Assembly (NCBI GenBank): GCA_964228145.1 | Contig: CAXQZJ010000100.1 | Coordinates: 1 to 15,157, forward strand | DNA length: 15,157 bases | Direction: 5' to 3' | Source: Pseudobowmanella sp964228145 | Lineage (GTDB): Bacteria > Pseudomonadota > Gammaproteobacteria > Enterobacterales > Alteromonadaceae | Part shown: positions 1 through 7,646 of the stretch, in pieces | How positions within the stretch are numbered: position 1 is the stretch's first letter | Layout of the letters: each line of letters begins with the position of its first letter | Translations under genes and position numbers: made by a program | Notes under the pieces: model-generated | Databases searched by the model: none | Seen by the model: the letters and a program-made list of their open reading frames with translations, nothing else | Told to the model about the DNA's origin: nothing

Positions 1-155
1 GGGATATTCTTGGTAAAAGAGGCATCGAGTTTTAGCTGGGACGCCTGGTAGCCTAAAAACAGCGTAACCAGTACGAACAAGCCGACTACAACACCGCGGT
101 TGGAAAAAATGGCGTGCTCACACGCGCTAATAAAGCGATTAGTCGTGACGTTCAT
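1..155 (-). CDS. MMPL/RND-family transporter, N-terminal fragment (cut by window edge)
   Basis: The reading frame starts at an ATG at 155-153 and runs off the left edge, leaving about 51 codons. The visible part has a short polar N-terminus, then one hydrophobic segment at about residues 22-37, then the start of an extracytoplasmic segment containing LKLDASFTKN. This is the usual beginning of MMPL/RND-superfamily exporters, in which TM1 is followed by a large periplasmic loop. The start lies five bases after the stop of the YCF48-like gene, so translation of the two is probably coupled; I see no strong ribosome binding site of its own. Transporters of this type are regularly found beside DUF1302, DUF1329 and YCF48-like genes, which supports the call. 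They move lipids or other hydrophobic molecules across or from the inner membrane. The substrate cannot be told from this fragment. Confidence 0.72.
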   Translation of the reverse strand, partial: MNVTTNRFISACEHAIFSNRGVVVGLFVLVTLFLGYQASQLKLDASFTKNI

Positions 156-160
156 GTTGG

Positions 161-1153
161 TTATTTCTTCTGTAACACAGTGATGCCCGCCTCTGTTGCT
201 GCTATAACTTCACCTTTATAGGTGACCGCATCAACAATGGCTTGGCCTTCTTCAGTTTGTGAGGTAGTGACACCCCGGTCGGTGATATTAATTTTTACCC
301 CGCTGTTGCCTACTAACAGCGTCTCGTCGGACGAAATGGGTAAAATGGCATTAATCGAACTGGTCGCTTCGTTATCCACGGCTTGCCAATCACTGCCATC
401 AAATCGATAGACATTGCCTCGCAATCCAGCGGCCAACACCTGTTGCTGCGGCGTTTGGCTAATAGTAAAAAACGACCCGTAATAATCAACATCCATACGC
501 TGCCAACTGCGACCCTGATCCTCGGAGACCGCTAATAACCCCATTTCACCGGCAAGGAAGATTCGACCAGCAACTTCTTCTGAAAGCTGATTTAAATGGG
601 GCAAAATTGAAGACAATTCCTCAACATATAGGGACTCGTCTTCTTCTCTGAGTTCATTTAAATAATCCTGGTCTTCTTCGGGCAACAACTCACCGTGCAA
701 TTCTTTTTGCCAGCTTTTACCGCCATCGAGTGTGCGGTAAAACAACCCATACGCACCGATGGCAATGCCGTGCTGTTGATCGAAAAAATGAATATCCATC
801 AATGGTTTTTCAAGATCAGGTTGGTTTAACTGAATTGACCAATTATTACCGCCGTCCTGGGTATGTAAAATGACTGCATCGTGACCAACAGCCCAGCCCA
901 GTTGGTCCCCTTTAAAGGTGACCGCGGTGAGCATTTGACTGGTCGGTGATACCTGTTGTTGCCAGGGACCTGTCCCCTGTTTAATAAGAATGTGTCCCCG
1001 CTCTCCAACGGTGACCAATTTGTCGTCACTGACTTTTTCAATATCAAGCAGTAACGACTGGTCTGCCAAAGGCGCTATATAAGCACTTTCAGCGAATGCA
1101 GTACCCCACATCAATGCACAACTCACAGCGATTGACACATTTCTTTTTTGCAT
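161..1153 (-). CDS. Secreted YCF48/BNR-repeat beta-propeller protein
   Basis: This 330-residue protein has a Sec signal peptide (residues 1 to about 21, ending ...GTAFA) and then a repeat protein of the YCF48/photosynthesis-system-II-assembly-factor-like or BNR type. At least three Asp-box motifs are visible: HTQDGGNNW (97-105), RTLDGGKSW (140-148) and VSEDQGRSW (209-217). These mark blades of a beta-propeller. An acidic stretch at about 151-193, with 15 Asp/Glu in 43 residues, interrupts the blades. In cyanobacteria YCF48 helps assemble photosystem II, but heterotrophs have no such target and the name only reports the fold. Its place between DUF1329 and an MMPL transporter suggests a periplasmic scaffold or accessory for that transporter. 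A GAGG-like ribosome binding site lies about 10 bases before the ATG. A strong terminator stands directly upstream, so expression may depend on readthrough. Confidence 0.85.
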   Translation of the reverse strand: MQKRNVSIAVSCALMWGTAFAESAYIAPLADQSLLLDIEKVSDDKLVTVGERGHILIKQGTGPWQQQVSPTSQMLTAVTFKGDQLGWAVGHDAVILHTQDGGNNWSIQLNQPDLEKPLMDIHFFDQQHGIAIGAYGLFYRTLDGGKSWQKELHGELLPEEDQDYLNELREEDESLYVEELSSILPHLNQLSEEVAGRIFLAGEMGLLAVSEDQGRSWQRMDVDYYGSFFTISQTPQQQVLAAGLRGNVYRFDGSDWQAVDNEATSSINAILPISSDETLLVGNSGVKINITDRGVTTSQTEEGQAIVDAVTYKGEVIAATEAGITVLQKK

Positions 1154-1176
1154 TCTGATTATGTCCTCTACCTATG

Positions 1177-1207
1177 AAAAAAAAACGGTTGGCAAGGCCA
1201 ACCGTTT
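1177..1207 (-). terminator. Rho-independent terminator after the DUF1329 gene
   Basis: A perfect 11-bp stem (1183-1193 paired with 1197-1207) with a 3-base loop is followed, on the minus strand, by an uninterrupted run of nine T (1177-1185 read as A on the plus strand, partly within the stem base). It starts nine bases after the DUF1329 stop codon and ends 23 bases before the ATG of the YCF48-like gene. It is therefore inside the gene cluster, not at its end. Confidence 0.9.
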
Positions 1208-1215
1208 ATTGTGGT

Positions 1216-2580
1216 TTATCTCAAGCCATCTCGTCGCAGAGCCTGCGGCGTAAACTCTTTATCATCCGGACGGATGGTGAAGTCATACATAGATGCTTCA
1301 TTGTCCAGACCCAATGCCAAATACCGGCGAGAGTTCAAGTCATAATAAACTTCAAGCGTAGACCACTGAGTCGGGATTTCATAATAGTTCAAGCCATATG
1401 CAATCGCGACACGGTACAAACCGCCTTGCTGGTCATACATATCAGCAACCTGGATTTGCCAGCTGTCCTCATCAATATAGAAAACACGCTTTTGATAGAT
1501 ATGACGTAAACCATCTTTTAACGTTGCTTCAACAACCCAAACACGGTGCTTTTCGAAGCGAGTCAGATCAGGGTTGATGTGCCCTGGCTGCAGGATATCG
1601 CTATAGCTCACTTCATCACTGTGTAACTTGTAGCTGTTATACGCCACGTACATTTCCTGCTTGCCTTTGAGCTCCCAGTTGTACATGTCTGGCGCACCAT
1701 TAAACATATCGAAGTCATCGGTAGTTCGCAATCCATCGGCTGCGGTTCCCGGCGCATCGTAAGCAATGTTCGGCGCACGACGCACCCGGCGCTGACCTGT
1801 ATTGTAAGTCCATGCCTGGCGTGGCTCTTTTACCTGATCCATGGTTTCATGAACCAGCAATGCGGTACCTGCTAATCGTGCTGGCGAGGTTACTTTCTGC
1901 TTGAATTTCAACACCATGTTTTCTTCTTCAAGCTGCTCTGGCGTCATACCTTCACTGGCATACTTCATTAACAAGATGTCATCGAAACCAATCACGTTAA
2001 AATCACCAGAAGCGGTAGGTGCTGCCTGGCCGCCAAAGCGCTGAATCGCTGAACCACGGTAACGTAAAATGTGGTTCCAAATGGCTTCTAAACCATTTTT
2101 CGGAATAGGAAACGGTACGCCTATCGCTGCATTTCTTACTCCGTTACCACCCTCAACCAGTTCAGCACGAGTGGCGTTCTCAATAGTCGCATCATAAACA
2201 AATTGCGGAAATGAACCACTACGACGGGTCTCGTAAATGGGCATTCTGTATGTATCCGGATAGGTTTCAAACATCTTCTTCTGTCCTTCTGACAGAAACT
2301 CCGCATACTCTTTATAGTTACTGGCGGTAATGGTAAACAAAGGTTTATCATCTGCAAACGGATCAGGGTGGTGATCACCCACCGAGTAACCTGCTGGCAC
2401 TTCGGTAATACCACCAGTCCAGGCAGGGATACTACCATCTGCATTACCTGCTTTTACCGCACCCATTGGGGTCAGTTCGGCGCTTAGTTTGGCCGCTTCT
2501 GCTTCAGTAATTTTTGCTCCGACCTGACCGGCGGCAAAAGTAAAACCAATAGCGGCAGCGACTAGGGCTAATTTATTCAT
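1216..2580 (-). CDS. DUF1329 family protein (LolA-like periplasmic/outer-membrane lipid-handling protein)
   Basis: This 454-residue protein has a clear signal peptide (residues 1-22, cleavage after VGA). The mature N-terminus carries the family signature SIPAWTGGI (50-58), after a short helical segment rich in Glu and Ala. Full-length DUF1329 proteins are about 450 residues, so it looks intact. The family is annotated as outer-membrane lipoprotein-sorting-like because its fold resembles LolA. No lipobox is visible, so it is probably soluble in the periplasm. A good ribosome binding site (AGGGAG) lies about nine bases before the ATG and overlaps the stop of the DUF1302 gene, which ends 12 bases upstream. 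The two are therefore co-transcribed, as is usual for this pair. DUF1302/DUF1329 pairs have been linked in pseudomonads to use of esters or other hydrophobic substrates, from memory and not checked. No exact function can be assigned. Confidence 0.9.
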   Translation of the reverse strand: MNKLALVAAAIGFTFAAGQVGAKITEAEAAKLSAELTPMGAVKAGNADGSIPAWTGGITEVPAGYSVGDHHPDPFADDKPLFTITASNYKEYAEFLSEGQKKMFETYPDTYRMPIYETRRSGSFPQFVYDATIENATRAELVEGGNGVRNAAIGVPFPIPKNGLEAIWNHILRYRGSAIQRFGGQAAPTASGDFNVIGFDDILLMKYASEGMTPEQLEEENMVLKFKQKVTSPARLAGTALLVHETMDQVKEPRQAWTYNTGQRRVRRAPNIAYDAPGTAADGLRTTDDFDMFNGAPDMYNWELKGKQEMYVAYNSYKLHSDEVSYSDILQPGHINPDLTRFEKHRVWVVEATLKDGLRHIYQKRVFYIDEDSWQIQVADMYDQQGGLYRVAIAYGLNYYEIPTQWSTLEVYYDLNSRRYLALGLDNEASMYDFTIRPDDKEFTPQALRRDGLR

Positions 2581-2592
2581 ATCAACGACTCC

Positions 2593-4656
2593 CTAGATTG
2601 AATACTTAATATTAAAAGAAACGAAGTCACGGTCAGCCAAAGTATTGGTTGTACCTACACCACCCCAGTACGCATTGTACGAGATGGTTGCCGACCATTT
2701 GCTAAGATAATCAAAGTCAACCTGAATGCTGCCTGACTTACGATCTTCAACAAACAAGAAAAGTGGGTCCGGCGTAATACCGTCAACGTCATGGGCGAAA
2801 GTTGTTCGCACGGACATATTTACACCACTGTAAACGTTATTAAAGTCTGCTTTGGCCAGTAAACGGTAGCCCCAGGCTGAATCCGTCGGGAACGGATTAG
2901 TCTCAGGTCCATTTGATAAACCAATGTGCAAACCCTCTTTTCCAACAATCGGACCAGAACGGTTGGTGCCCGGGCCATTCAGGCGTAATTCAGATTCATC
3001 AGGCATATCGTTTATCTGGATATAACCGACTTCACCTAACACCACTAAGTTATCTGTGCCCCATGTTGGACCAAATAAGTGTGTGGCCGTGATTTGTGCT
3101 TGAACCGTGTCTGATTCAATATAGCCTGGTGCTGTTTCACCCGGCCCTACGGTGTAGCCCAAATAGTCATTCATTTGCGAGATGCCATCTAAATCAGGGC
3201 GTAGACCGGCATTGGCTAACTGTTGTGGCATACCCACATATAAAAGTTCTACATCATCAATTTGCAGCGGCTCATCCTGACGGAACGCAATTTCACCGGC
3301 TAACGCAGTTTCGCCTACGTTGGTGTTAAAACTTAAACCGTACAATTTAATGTCTTCTGGGAAGTTAAATTCGGCTTTAGTGAAGGCGCGCAAATCGGTG
3401 ATGTTATCCTTCGTGATGGTGTTTTGTGCTAAATACATGATATCAGCACCGATACCGGCAGCAGTGAAGTCAGACGTAACACCTGAAATCAACGGACGTT
3501 GGCTATGGTAATTAATAAAGTACAAGCCAAATTCAGTGTCGTTCAACTCTTCTGAGTAATACGACATCTTGATACCAAATTGACCAGAATCTGACGCTTC
3601 ATTGTCGGCCTCATCAGAATATGCACGTACCGCATACTTGGTTGGCCACGCCAGATACGCCTGACCTAATGCAGATGGATCCTGCCCATTTGCTATCATT
3701 TCACGTACTTGTCTGCCAAGCGCATTAAGTTGATTGGTCAGTGTGTAAATGTCTGCGTCCGGATTTGAGTTAAAACCTAACTGAACCAGACTCTGATAGC
3801 CGCCTTCGCCGGCAAAGTCGTTAGTTGAAAAATAACTTCCAGCCTGAGGCAAGCGAGACTTTTCCCACTCGTACTGATAATACATTTCAAGGCCGACACT
3901 TTCGCTCAAACCGAATGAGGCGTAAACCATGCCTACCGGAATAAAGACTTCTTTTAATTCTGCGCCTGGTGCCGATGCACGGGTAACGTCAACCGGATTA
4001 ATGGTATTGATGCCGTGTTGTATGAAGGTGCTTTCACCCCAACTTACTACCTGATCGCCAATACGCAGTGATACCGGTACATCGCCAATATCAAAATCGG
4101 TGTAGAAGAATGCATCTAACAAGCGCACATCAGTACACAGTTCTTCGCGCGCTTCAGAGTCGCGACACGGATCGAAGGTAACGCCAGACACCTGATTTTG
4201 CCATTCACGATCACCGTCCATTAATTCGAAGTCGTAGAAATACATACCACGGGCGAAAAAGCCCATGTTCTTGTATCTGACGTCGAGTTCATGAGTACCT
4301 TTGAACAGGGTAGAGAAAATCTCACCTGGATTGTACATCAGGTTGCTTAGGTCACCGTTTGATGAGTAACTTCCCTCAACACCTGAATTCCAGATGTCCG
4401 AGCCTGCATAAATGGTGTTGGTTGCTGCATTGTATCCACGCCAGTTAAACTCTGGCTGGTTAACAAAACCAATTAAAGACCAGTCACGGTCTTCAACCCG
4501 AATACTTGTCCCTAACGAAAAATTAGAGTCAAACGTAACCGACCAGTCACCGTCGCTCCAGCTTGCGGCCTGAACTGACGCAACCGAACTACCAAGCAGC
4601 GCGGCTACACCAAGGGCCAATGGTGTTTTCCTGAACATATGAGGCCTTTTAATCAT
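2593..4656 (-). CDS. DUF1302 family outer-membrane beta-barrel protein
   Basis: From the start chosen here the protein has 687 residues. It opens with a signal peptide containing FRKTPLALGVAALLG and ending SVQA. The rest is rich in alternating polar/aromatic strands and ends in FVSFNIKYSI, as expected of an outer-membrane barrel. The motif GDQVVSWGESTFIQHGIN, at about residues 200-217, is characteristic of DUF1302. Two cysteines ten residues apart (about 164 and 174) could form a disulfide in a loop. The frame is open further upstream to an ATG at 4710, but that would put 18 mostly non-signal residues first. The ATG at 4656 has GGGGAG about 11 bases before it and gives a normal signal peptide. 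A third ATG at 4638 has AAGG in front and is also possible. It is probably the channel or surface part of the DUF1302-DUF1329 pair. Confidence 0.88.
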   Translation of the reverse strand: MIKRPHMFRKTPLALGVAALLGSSVASVQAASWSDGDWSVTFDSNFSLGTSIRVEDRDWSLIGFVNQPEFNWRGYNAATNTIYAGSDIWNSGVEGSYSSNGDLSNLMYNPGEIFSTLFKGTHELDVRYKNMGFFARGMYFYDFELMDGDREWQNQVSGVTFDPCRDSEAREELCTDVRLLDAFFYTDFDIGDVPVSLRIGDQVVSWGESTFIQHGINTINPVDVTRASAPGAELKEVFIPVGMVYASFGLSESVGLEMYYQYEWEKSRLPQAGSYFSTNDFAGEGGYQSLVQLGFNSNPDADIYTLTNQLNALGRQVREMIANGQDPSALGQAYLAWPTKYAVRAYSDEADNEASDSGQFGIKMSYYSEELNDTEFGLYFINYHSQRPLISGVTSDFTAAGIGADIMYLAQNTITKDNITDLRAFTKAEFNFPEDIKLYGLSFNTNVGETALAGEIAFRQDEPLQIDDVELLYVGMPQQLANAGLRPDLDGISQMNDYLGYTVGPGETAPGYIESDTVQAQITATHLFGPTWGTDNLVVLGEVGYIQINDMPDESELRLNGPGTNRSGPIVGKEGLHIGLSNGPETNPFPTDSAWGYRLLAKADFNNVYSGVNMSVRTTFAHDVDGITPDPLFLFVEDRKSGSIQVDFDYLSKWSATISYNAYWGGVGTTNTLADRDFVSFNIKYSI

Positions 4657-4710
4657 TTTTCTGAGTTCTCCCCTGTGCTTATGTACCCATACAACGAGCG
4701 CACTGTACAT

Positions 4711-4812
4711 AAACGCTAAATAATTAACAAAATAATTACATCATTTAACGCTATTAGCAAGAAGAAATCCTACCAGTTGTTAAGCCTTTAATTTATTGAC
4801 TTGTCGGGAGTT
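4711..4812 (-). promoter_or_regulatory. AT-rich upstream region of the DUF1302 gene with short direct repeats
   Basis: This intergenic stretch must hold the promoter of the DUF1302-DUF1329 unit, because the preceding gene belongs to a different functional group. Two candidates are visible on the minus strand: TTGCTA with a 17-base spacer to AATTAT preceded by TG, and TTGTTA with a 17-base spacer to TACAGT. Neither is a strong match. The 9-base sequence AAATAATTA occurs twice (4718-4726 and 4730-4738), 12 bases apart. AACGCTA also occurs twice (4712-4718 and 4747-4753). These could be sites for a regulator. No convincing terminator for the preceding DUF2835 gene is seen. Confidence 0.35.
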
Positions 4813-5034
4813 TCAACTGATTTTCTCAAAACTGACAAACTTATTATTCTCGTCAGTAATTAACCTGAAGCGACCATGGATACCAGAAGTTGTTAAAAAA
4901 CGTCGCAAATGTCGACTGGCCAGTTGCACACGCTTACCGGACTCACTGTGAAGAATGACAGAAGGGATATCCGCCTGATAAACCTGGGCACATTCACTGT
5001 AGGAAATGTTCAGGCGGAAAAAATATCGATGCAT
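4813..5034 (-). CDS. DUF2835 family small protein
   Basis: This 73-residue cytoplasmic protein has no signal peptide or membrane segment. It matches the DUF2835 pattern as I know it: an N-terminal YFFRLNIS strand, a central SGKRVQL segment, then HLRRFLTTSGIHGRFRL and a final DENNKF. The composition suggests a small all-beta or alpha/beta domain with a basic patch (RHLRR, about 41-45). Its ATG is five bases after the pepN stop codon and there is no strong ribosome binding site, so translation is probably coupled to pepN. I recall DUF2835 genes next to pepN in other gammaproteobacteria as well. No biochemical function is known to me. Confidence 0.85.
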   Translation of the reverse strand: MHRYFFRLNISYSECAQVYQADIPSVILHSESGKRVQLASRHLRRFLTTSGIHGRFRLITDENNKFVSFEKIS

Positions 5035-5039
5035 TGGGG

Positions 5040-7643
5040 TTAGAGATCTTGTTTAAACTGCTTTATTGCTTTGCTGACTTTTTCACCTAAGTCTTTGCTT
5101 AAGTCAAGCTGATCGGCCAGCGATAACAGCCCGTGGTAACAGAAATCTCGTCGCGCTGAATCTAACGCTTTAAAATTCAGCAGCGGCGTCACCAATCGGG
5201 CACTGACCTGAGGGTTTATCGCATCAATTTGACGGAGTTGTTGTGTATACCATTTAACCCCTGCGCCGCTTCGTTCGAACAGACTTCGGGTATTGTAAAA
5301 GCCAAAGCTACCGATCAATGCCCTCACCCTATTCGGGTTACGGTGGGTAAAACTTTGATGGTCTTTTAGCAGATCCAAGCGGGCGAGAATGTCTGGCCGA
5401 TGGCTTGTCGCGTGCAGCGATAGCCACTTATCCATAACCAAGGGCACCATTTTCCAGCGACTTTCGAACTCTGCCATCAACCCTTCAAATCCCGCAATGT
5501 GGGTCTGCTGACAGGCTTTTAACGCCCCTAGGGTATCGGTCATATTATCGCTTGAATAGAAACGTTGCTCAGCGATTGCCATGGTCGCATCAGGGTCGGC
5601 TAACATACACTGCAATAATGCATGGTTCTGCCACTTTCGTTGCGCAACCTGACTGACATCATATCGATAGGCGTTTTCAACGGCTAAATCTACCTCTTGC
5701 CAAAAGCCTGCATGAGGTTTGGCTAAATAGCGGGCTAACTCATCACACGCAAGCACCAGATGTTCTAATGTGACGTTTTGCATACGCTGCAACATACGCT
5801 CAATCGAGGGTAAGGTCAGCATTTCAACCAACAAGGCTTTATCGTCGTTAGCTTGTTGCAAAATTTGTTGCTGCGCGTCAGCAATCAAACCCACTGCATC
5901 GTCATGCCACTTACCCTGATGCTCCGTCACGCAAGACTCGATGGCCTCTTCATATACCTGTTGAATCGCCTCAAAGCGGGCAAAACCATCGGTCGAATGC
6001 AGTGCAATATGCACACGCTGTGCAGTGGTTTGACTAAAATGCAATTTTACCGGGGCTGAGAAATTTCTTAATACATCAATGGCAACTGGCGCCATACAAT
6101 CAATATCAAAGGTTTGTTCTGGCTGTTCCAGCGTGAGTGTGGTCGACACCTCACCACTTTGGTCAAAGGTCATCTCACCAGCGTCATCAAGCAGTGCCAA
6201 CGAAATGGGGATGGGCAACGCTACTTTGTGTCGTTGATCAGCCGTCGCCGGCGTATGCTGTTTCATGTTCAACTTTAACACGCGTTGGGTCTCATCATAA
6301 TGGGCAGTGACCGTCACCTCTGGTGTACCCGACTGACTGTACCAGCGCCGAAATTGAGATAAGTCTTTGTTATTCGCATCTGCCATAGCGCTGACAAAGT
6401 CGTCACAGGTGACAGCCTGTCCATCGTGGCGCTGAAAGTAACACTGCATGCCCTTGATAAAGCCTTGCTCACCCAAAATGCTGTGCAACATTCGAATGAC
6501 TTCGGCACCTTTGTCATACACGGTCACTGTGTAGAAATTATTCATCTCGACCACTTCGTCAGGTCGAATTGGATGAGACATGGGCCCGGCATCTTCCGCA
6601 AACTGTTGTTCACGAATCACTTTGGCTTGCTTAATTCGAGTTAGGGCGGCACTGCCCATGTCTGCAGAGAACTGCTGATCACGGAACACAGTTAATCCTT
6701 CTTTGAGACTCAACTGAAACCAATCACGACAGGTCACCCGATTCCCCGTCCAATTGTGAAAGTATTCATGGGCGATGACTGACTCTACGTTAAAAAAATC
6801 TTCATCCGTGGCACTGGCCGGATCGACCAATACAAAGCGGGAATTAAAGATATTCAGCCCCTTATTTTCCATCGCGCCCATATTGAAAAAATCGACTGCC
6901 ACTATCATGTAGATGTCCAGATCGTATTCCAAACCGTAGCGCTGCTCGTCCCACGCCATCGCTTTCTTGAGCGAGGCTATCGCAAAGTCACCTTTGTGTT
7001 CATTGCCCTTATCCACAAACAATTGCAATGCTACTTCGCGACCTGAACCAGTCACGTAATTATCTTCTAATAAAGCGAAATCACCGGCAACCAAAGCAAA
7101 CAGGTAACAGGGCTTTTTAAACGGATCGTGCCAACTGACATAGTGGTGACCATTGTTAAGGTCACCACGTTCGATCAGATTGCCGTTAGATAACAAATAA
7201 GGAAATTGTGCTTTATCTGCTTCAATGCGTACCCGATATTCAGTCAAAACATCAGGTCGGTCCGGAAAATAAGTGATCTTGCGAAAACCTTCCGCTTCAC
7301 ATTGTGTACAGTAGGCACCATCAGACAAGTATAAGCCTTCTAGTGATGTGTTTTTATCTGGTGCGACAAAGGTCTCGATTTTTAATTCAAAGGTGTCCTT
7401 GTCACATTCAAGCCACATACCCTCTTCTTCGAGCTGATAGGTGTTACAAGCTTGACCGTCAATTGCCACTGCACCGAGTTTGAGACCCACTCCATCAAAC
7501 CAGAGTTTGCCGGGGGTTAGTCGTCGCACTGAGGATGTGGCCACCACACGCGTCGCGGTAGGGTTTAGCTGAAATAATAGTTCGATACTGTCAATGACAA
7601 AAACAGGGGACTGATAGTCCCCTCTTCGCTTTGCCTGTGTCAT
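5040..7643 (-). CDS. pepN: Aminopeptidase N (M1 zinc metallopeptidase)
   Basis: At 867 residues this is close to the 870 of E. coli PepN. It removes N-terminal amino acids from peptides in the cytoplasm, working downstream of ATP-dependent proteases and on imported peptides. The exopeptidase motif GAMEN is at 256-260. The zinc site HEYFH gives His292, catalytic Glu293 and His296, with the third ligand Glu315 in LKEGLTVF. Tyr376 corresponds to the transition-state tyrosine. Each is offset by five from the E. coli numbering. The N-terminal beta domain, catalytic domain and C-terminal helical superhelix are all present, so the gene looks intact. It starts three bases after the stop of the nhaC-type gene and is followed at five bases by DUF2835, so it sits inside an operon. 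Confidence 0.97.
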   Translation of the reverse strand: MTQAKRRGDYQSPVFVIDSIELLFQLNPTATRVVATSSVRRLTPGKLWFDGVGLKLGAVAIDGQACNTYQLEEEGMWLECDKDTFELKIETFVAPDKNTSLEGLYLSDGAYCTQCEAEGFRKITYFPDRPDVLTEYRVRIEADKAQFPYLLSNGNLIERGDLNNGHHYVSWHDPFKKPCYLFALVAGDFALLEDNYVTGSGREVALQLFVDKGNEHKGDFAIASLKKAMAWDEQRYGLEYDLDIYMIVAVDFFNMGAMENKGLNIFNSRFVLVDPASATDEDFFNVESVIAHEYFHNWTGNRVTCRDWFQLSLKEGLTVFRDQQFSADMGSAALTRIKQAKVIREQQFAEDAGPMSHPIRPDEVVEMNNFYTVTVYDKGAEVIRMLHSILGEQGFIKGMQCYFQRHDGQAVTCDDFVSAMADANNKDLSQFRRWYSQSGTPEVTVTAHYDETQRVLKLNMKQHTPATADQRHKVALPIPISLALLDDAGEMTFDQSGEVSTTLTLEQPEQTFDIDCMAPVAIDVLRNFSAPVKLHFSQTTAQRVHIALHSTDGFARFEAIQQVYEEAIESCVTEHQGKWHDDAVGLIADAQQQILQQANDDKALLVEMLTLPSIERMLQRMQNVTLEHLVLACDELARYLAKPHAGFWQEVDLAVENAYRYDVSQVAQRKWQNHALLQCMLADPDATMAIAEQRFYSSDNMTDTLGALKACQQTHIAGFEGLMAEFESRWKMVPLVMDKWLSLHATSHRPDILARLDLLKDHQSFTHRNPNRVRALIGSFGFYNTRSLFERSGAGVKWYTQQLRQIDAINPQVSARLVTPLLNFKALDSARRDFCYHGLLSLADQLDLSKDLGEKVSKAIKQFKQDL

Positions 7644-7646
7644 AGA

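Noticed and set aside
1174..1509. Open frame on the plus strand opposite the 3' end of the DUF1329 gene
   Set aside because: It begins in the terminator A-tract and runs antisense to a well-supported gene; the translation shows no recognisable domain.
4657..4710. Longer N-terminus for the DUF1302 protein starting at the ATG at 4710
   Set aside because: The added 18 residues would precede a normal signal peptide. The ATG at 4656 has a GGGGAG ribosome binding site and gives the expected protein.
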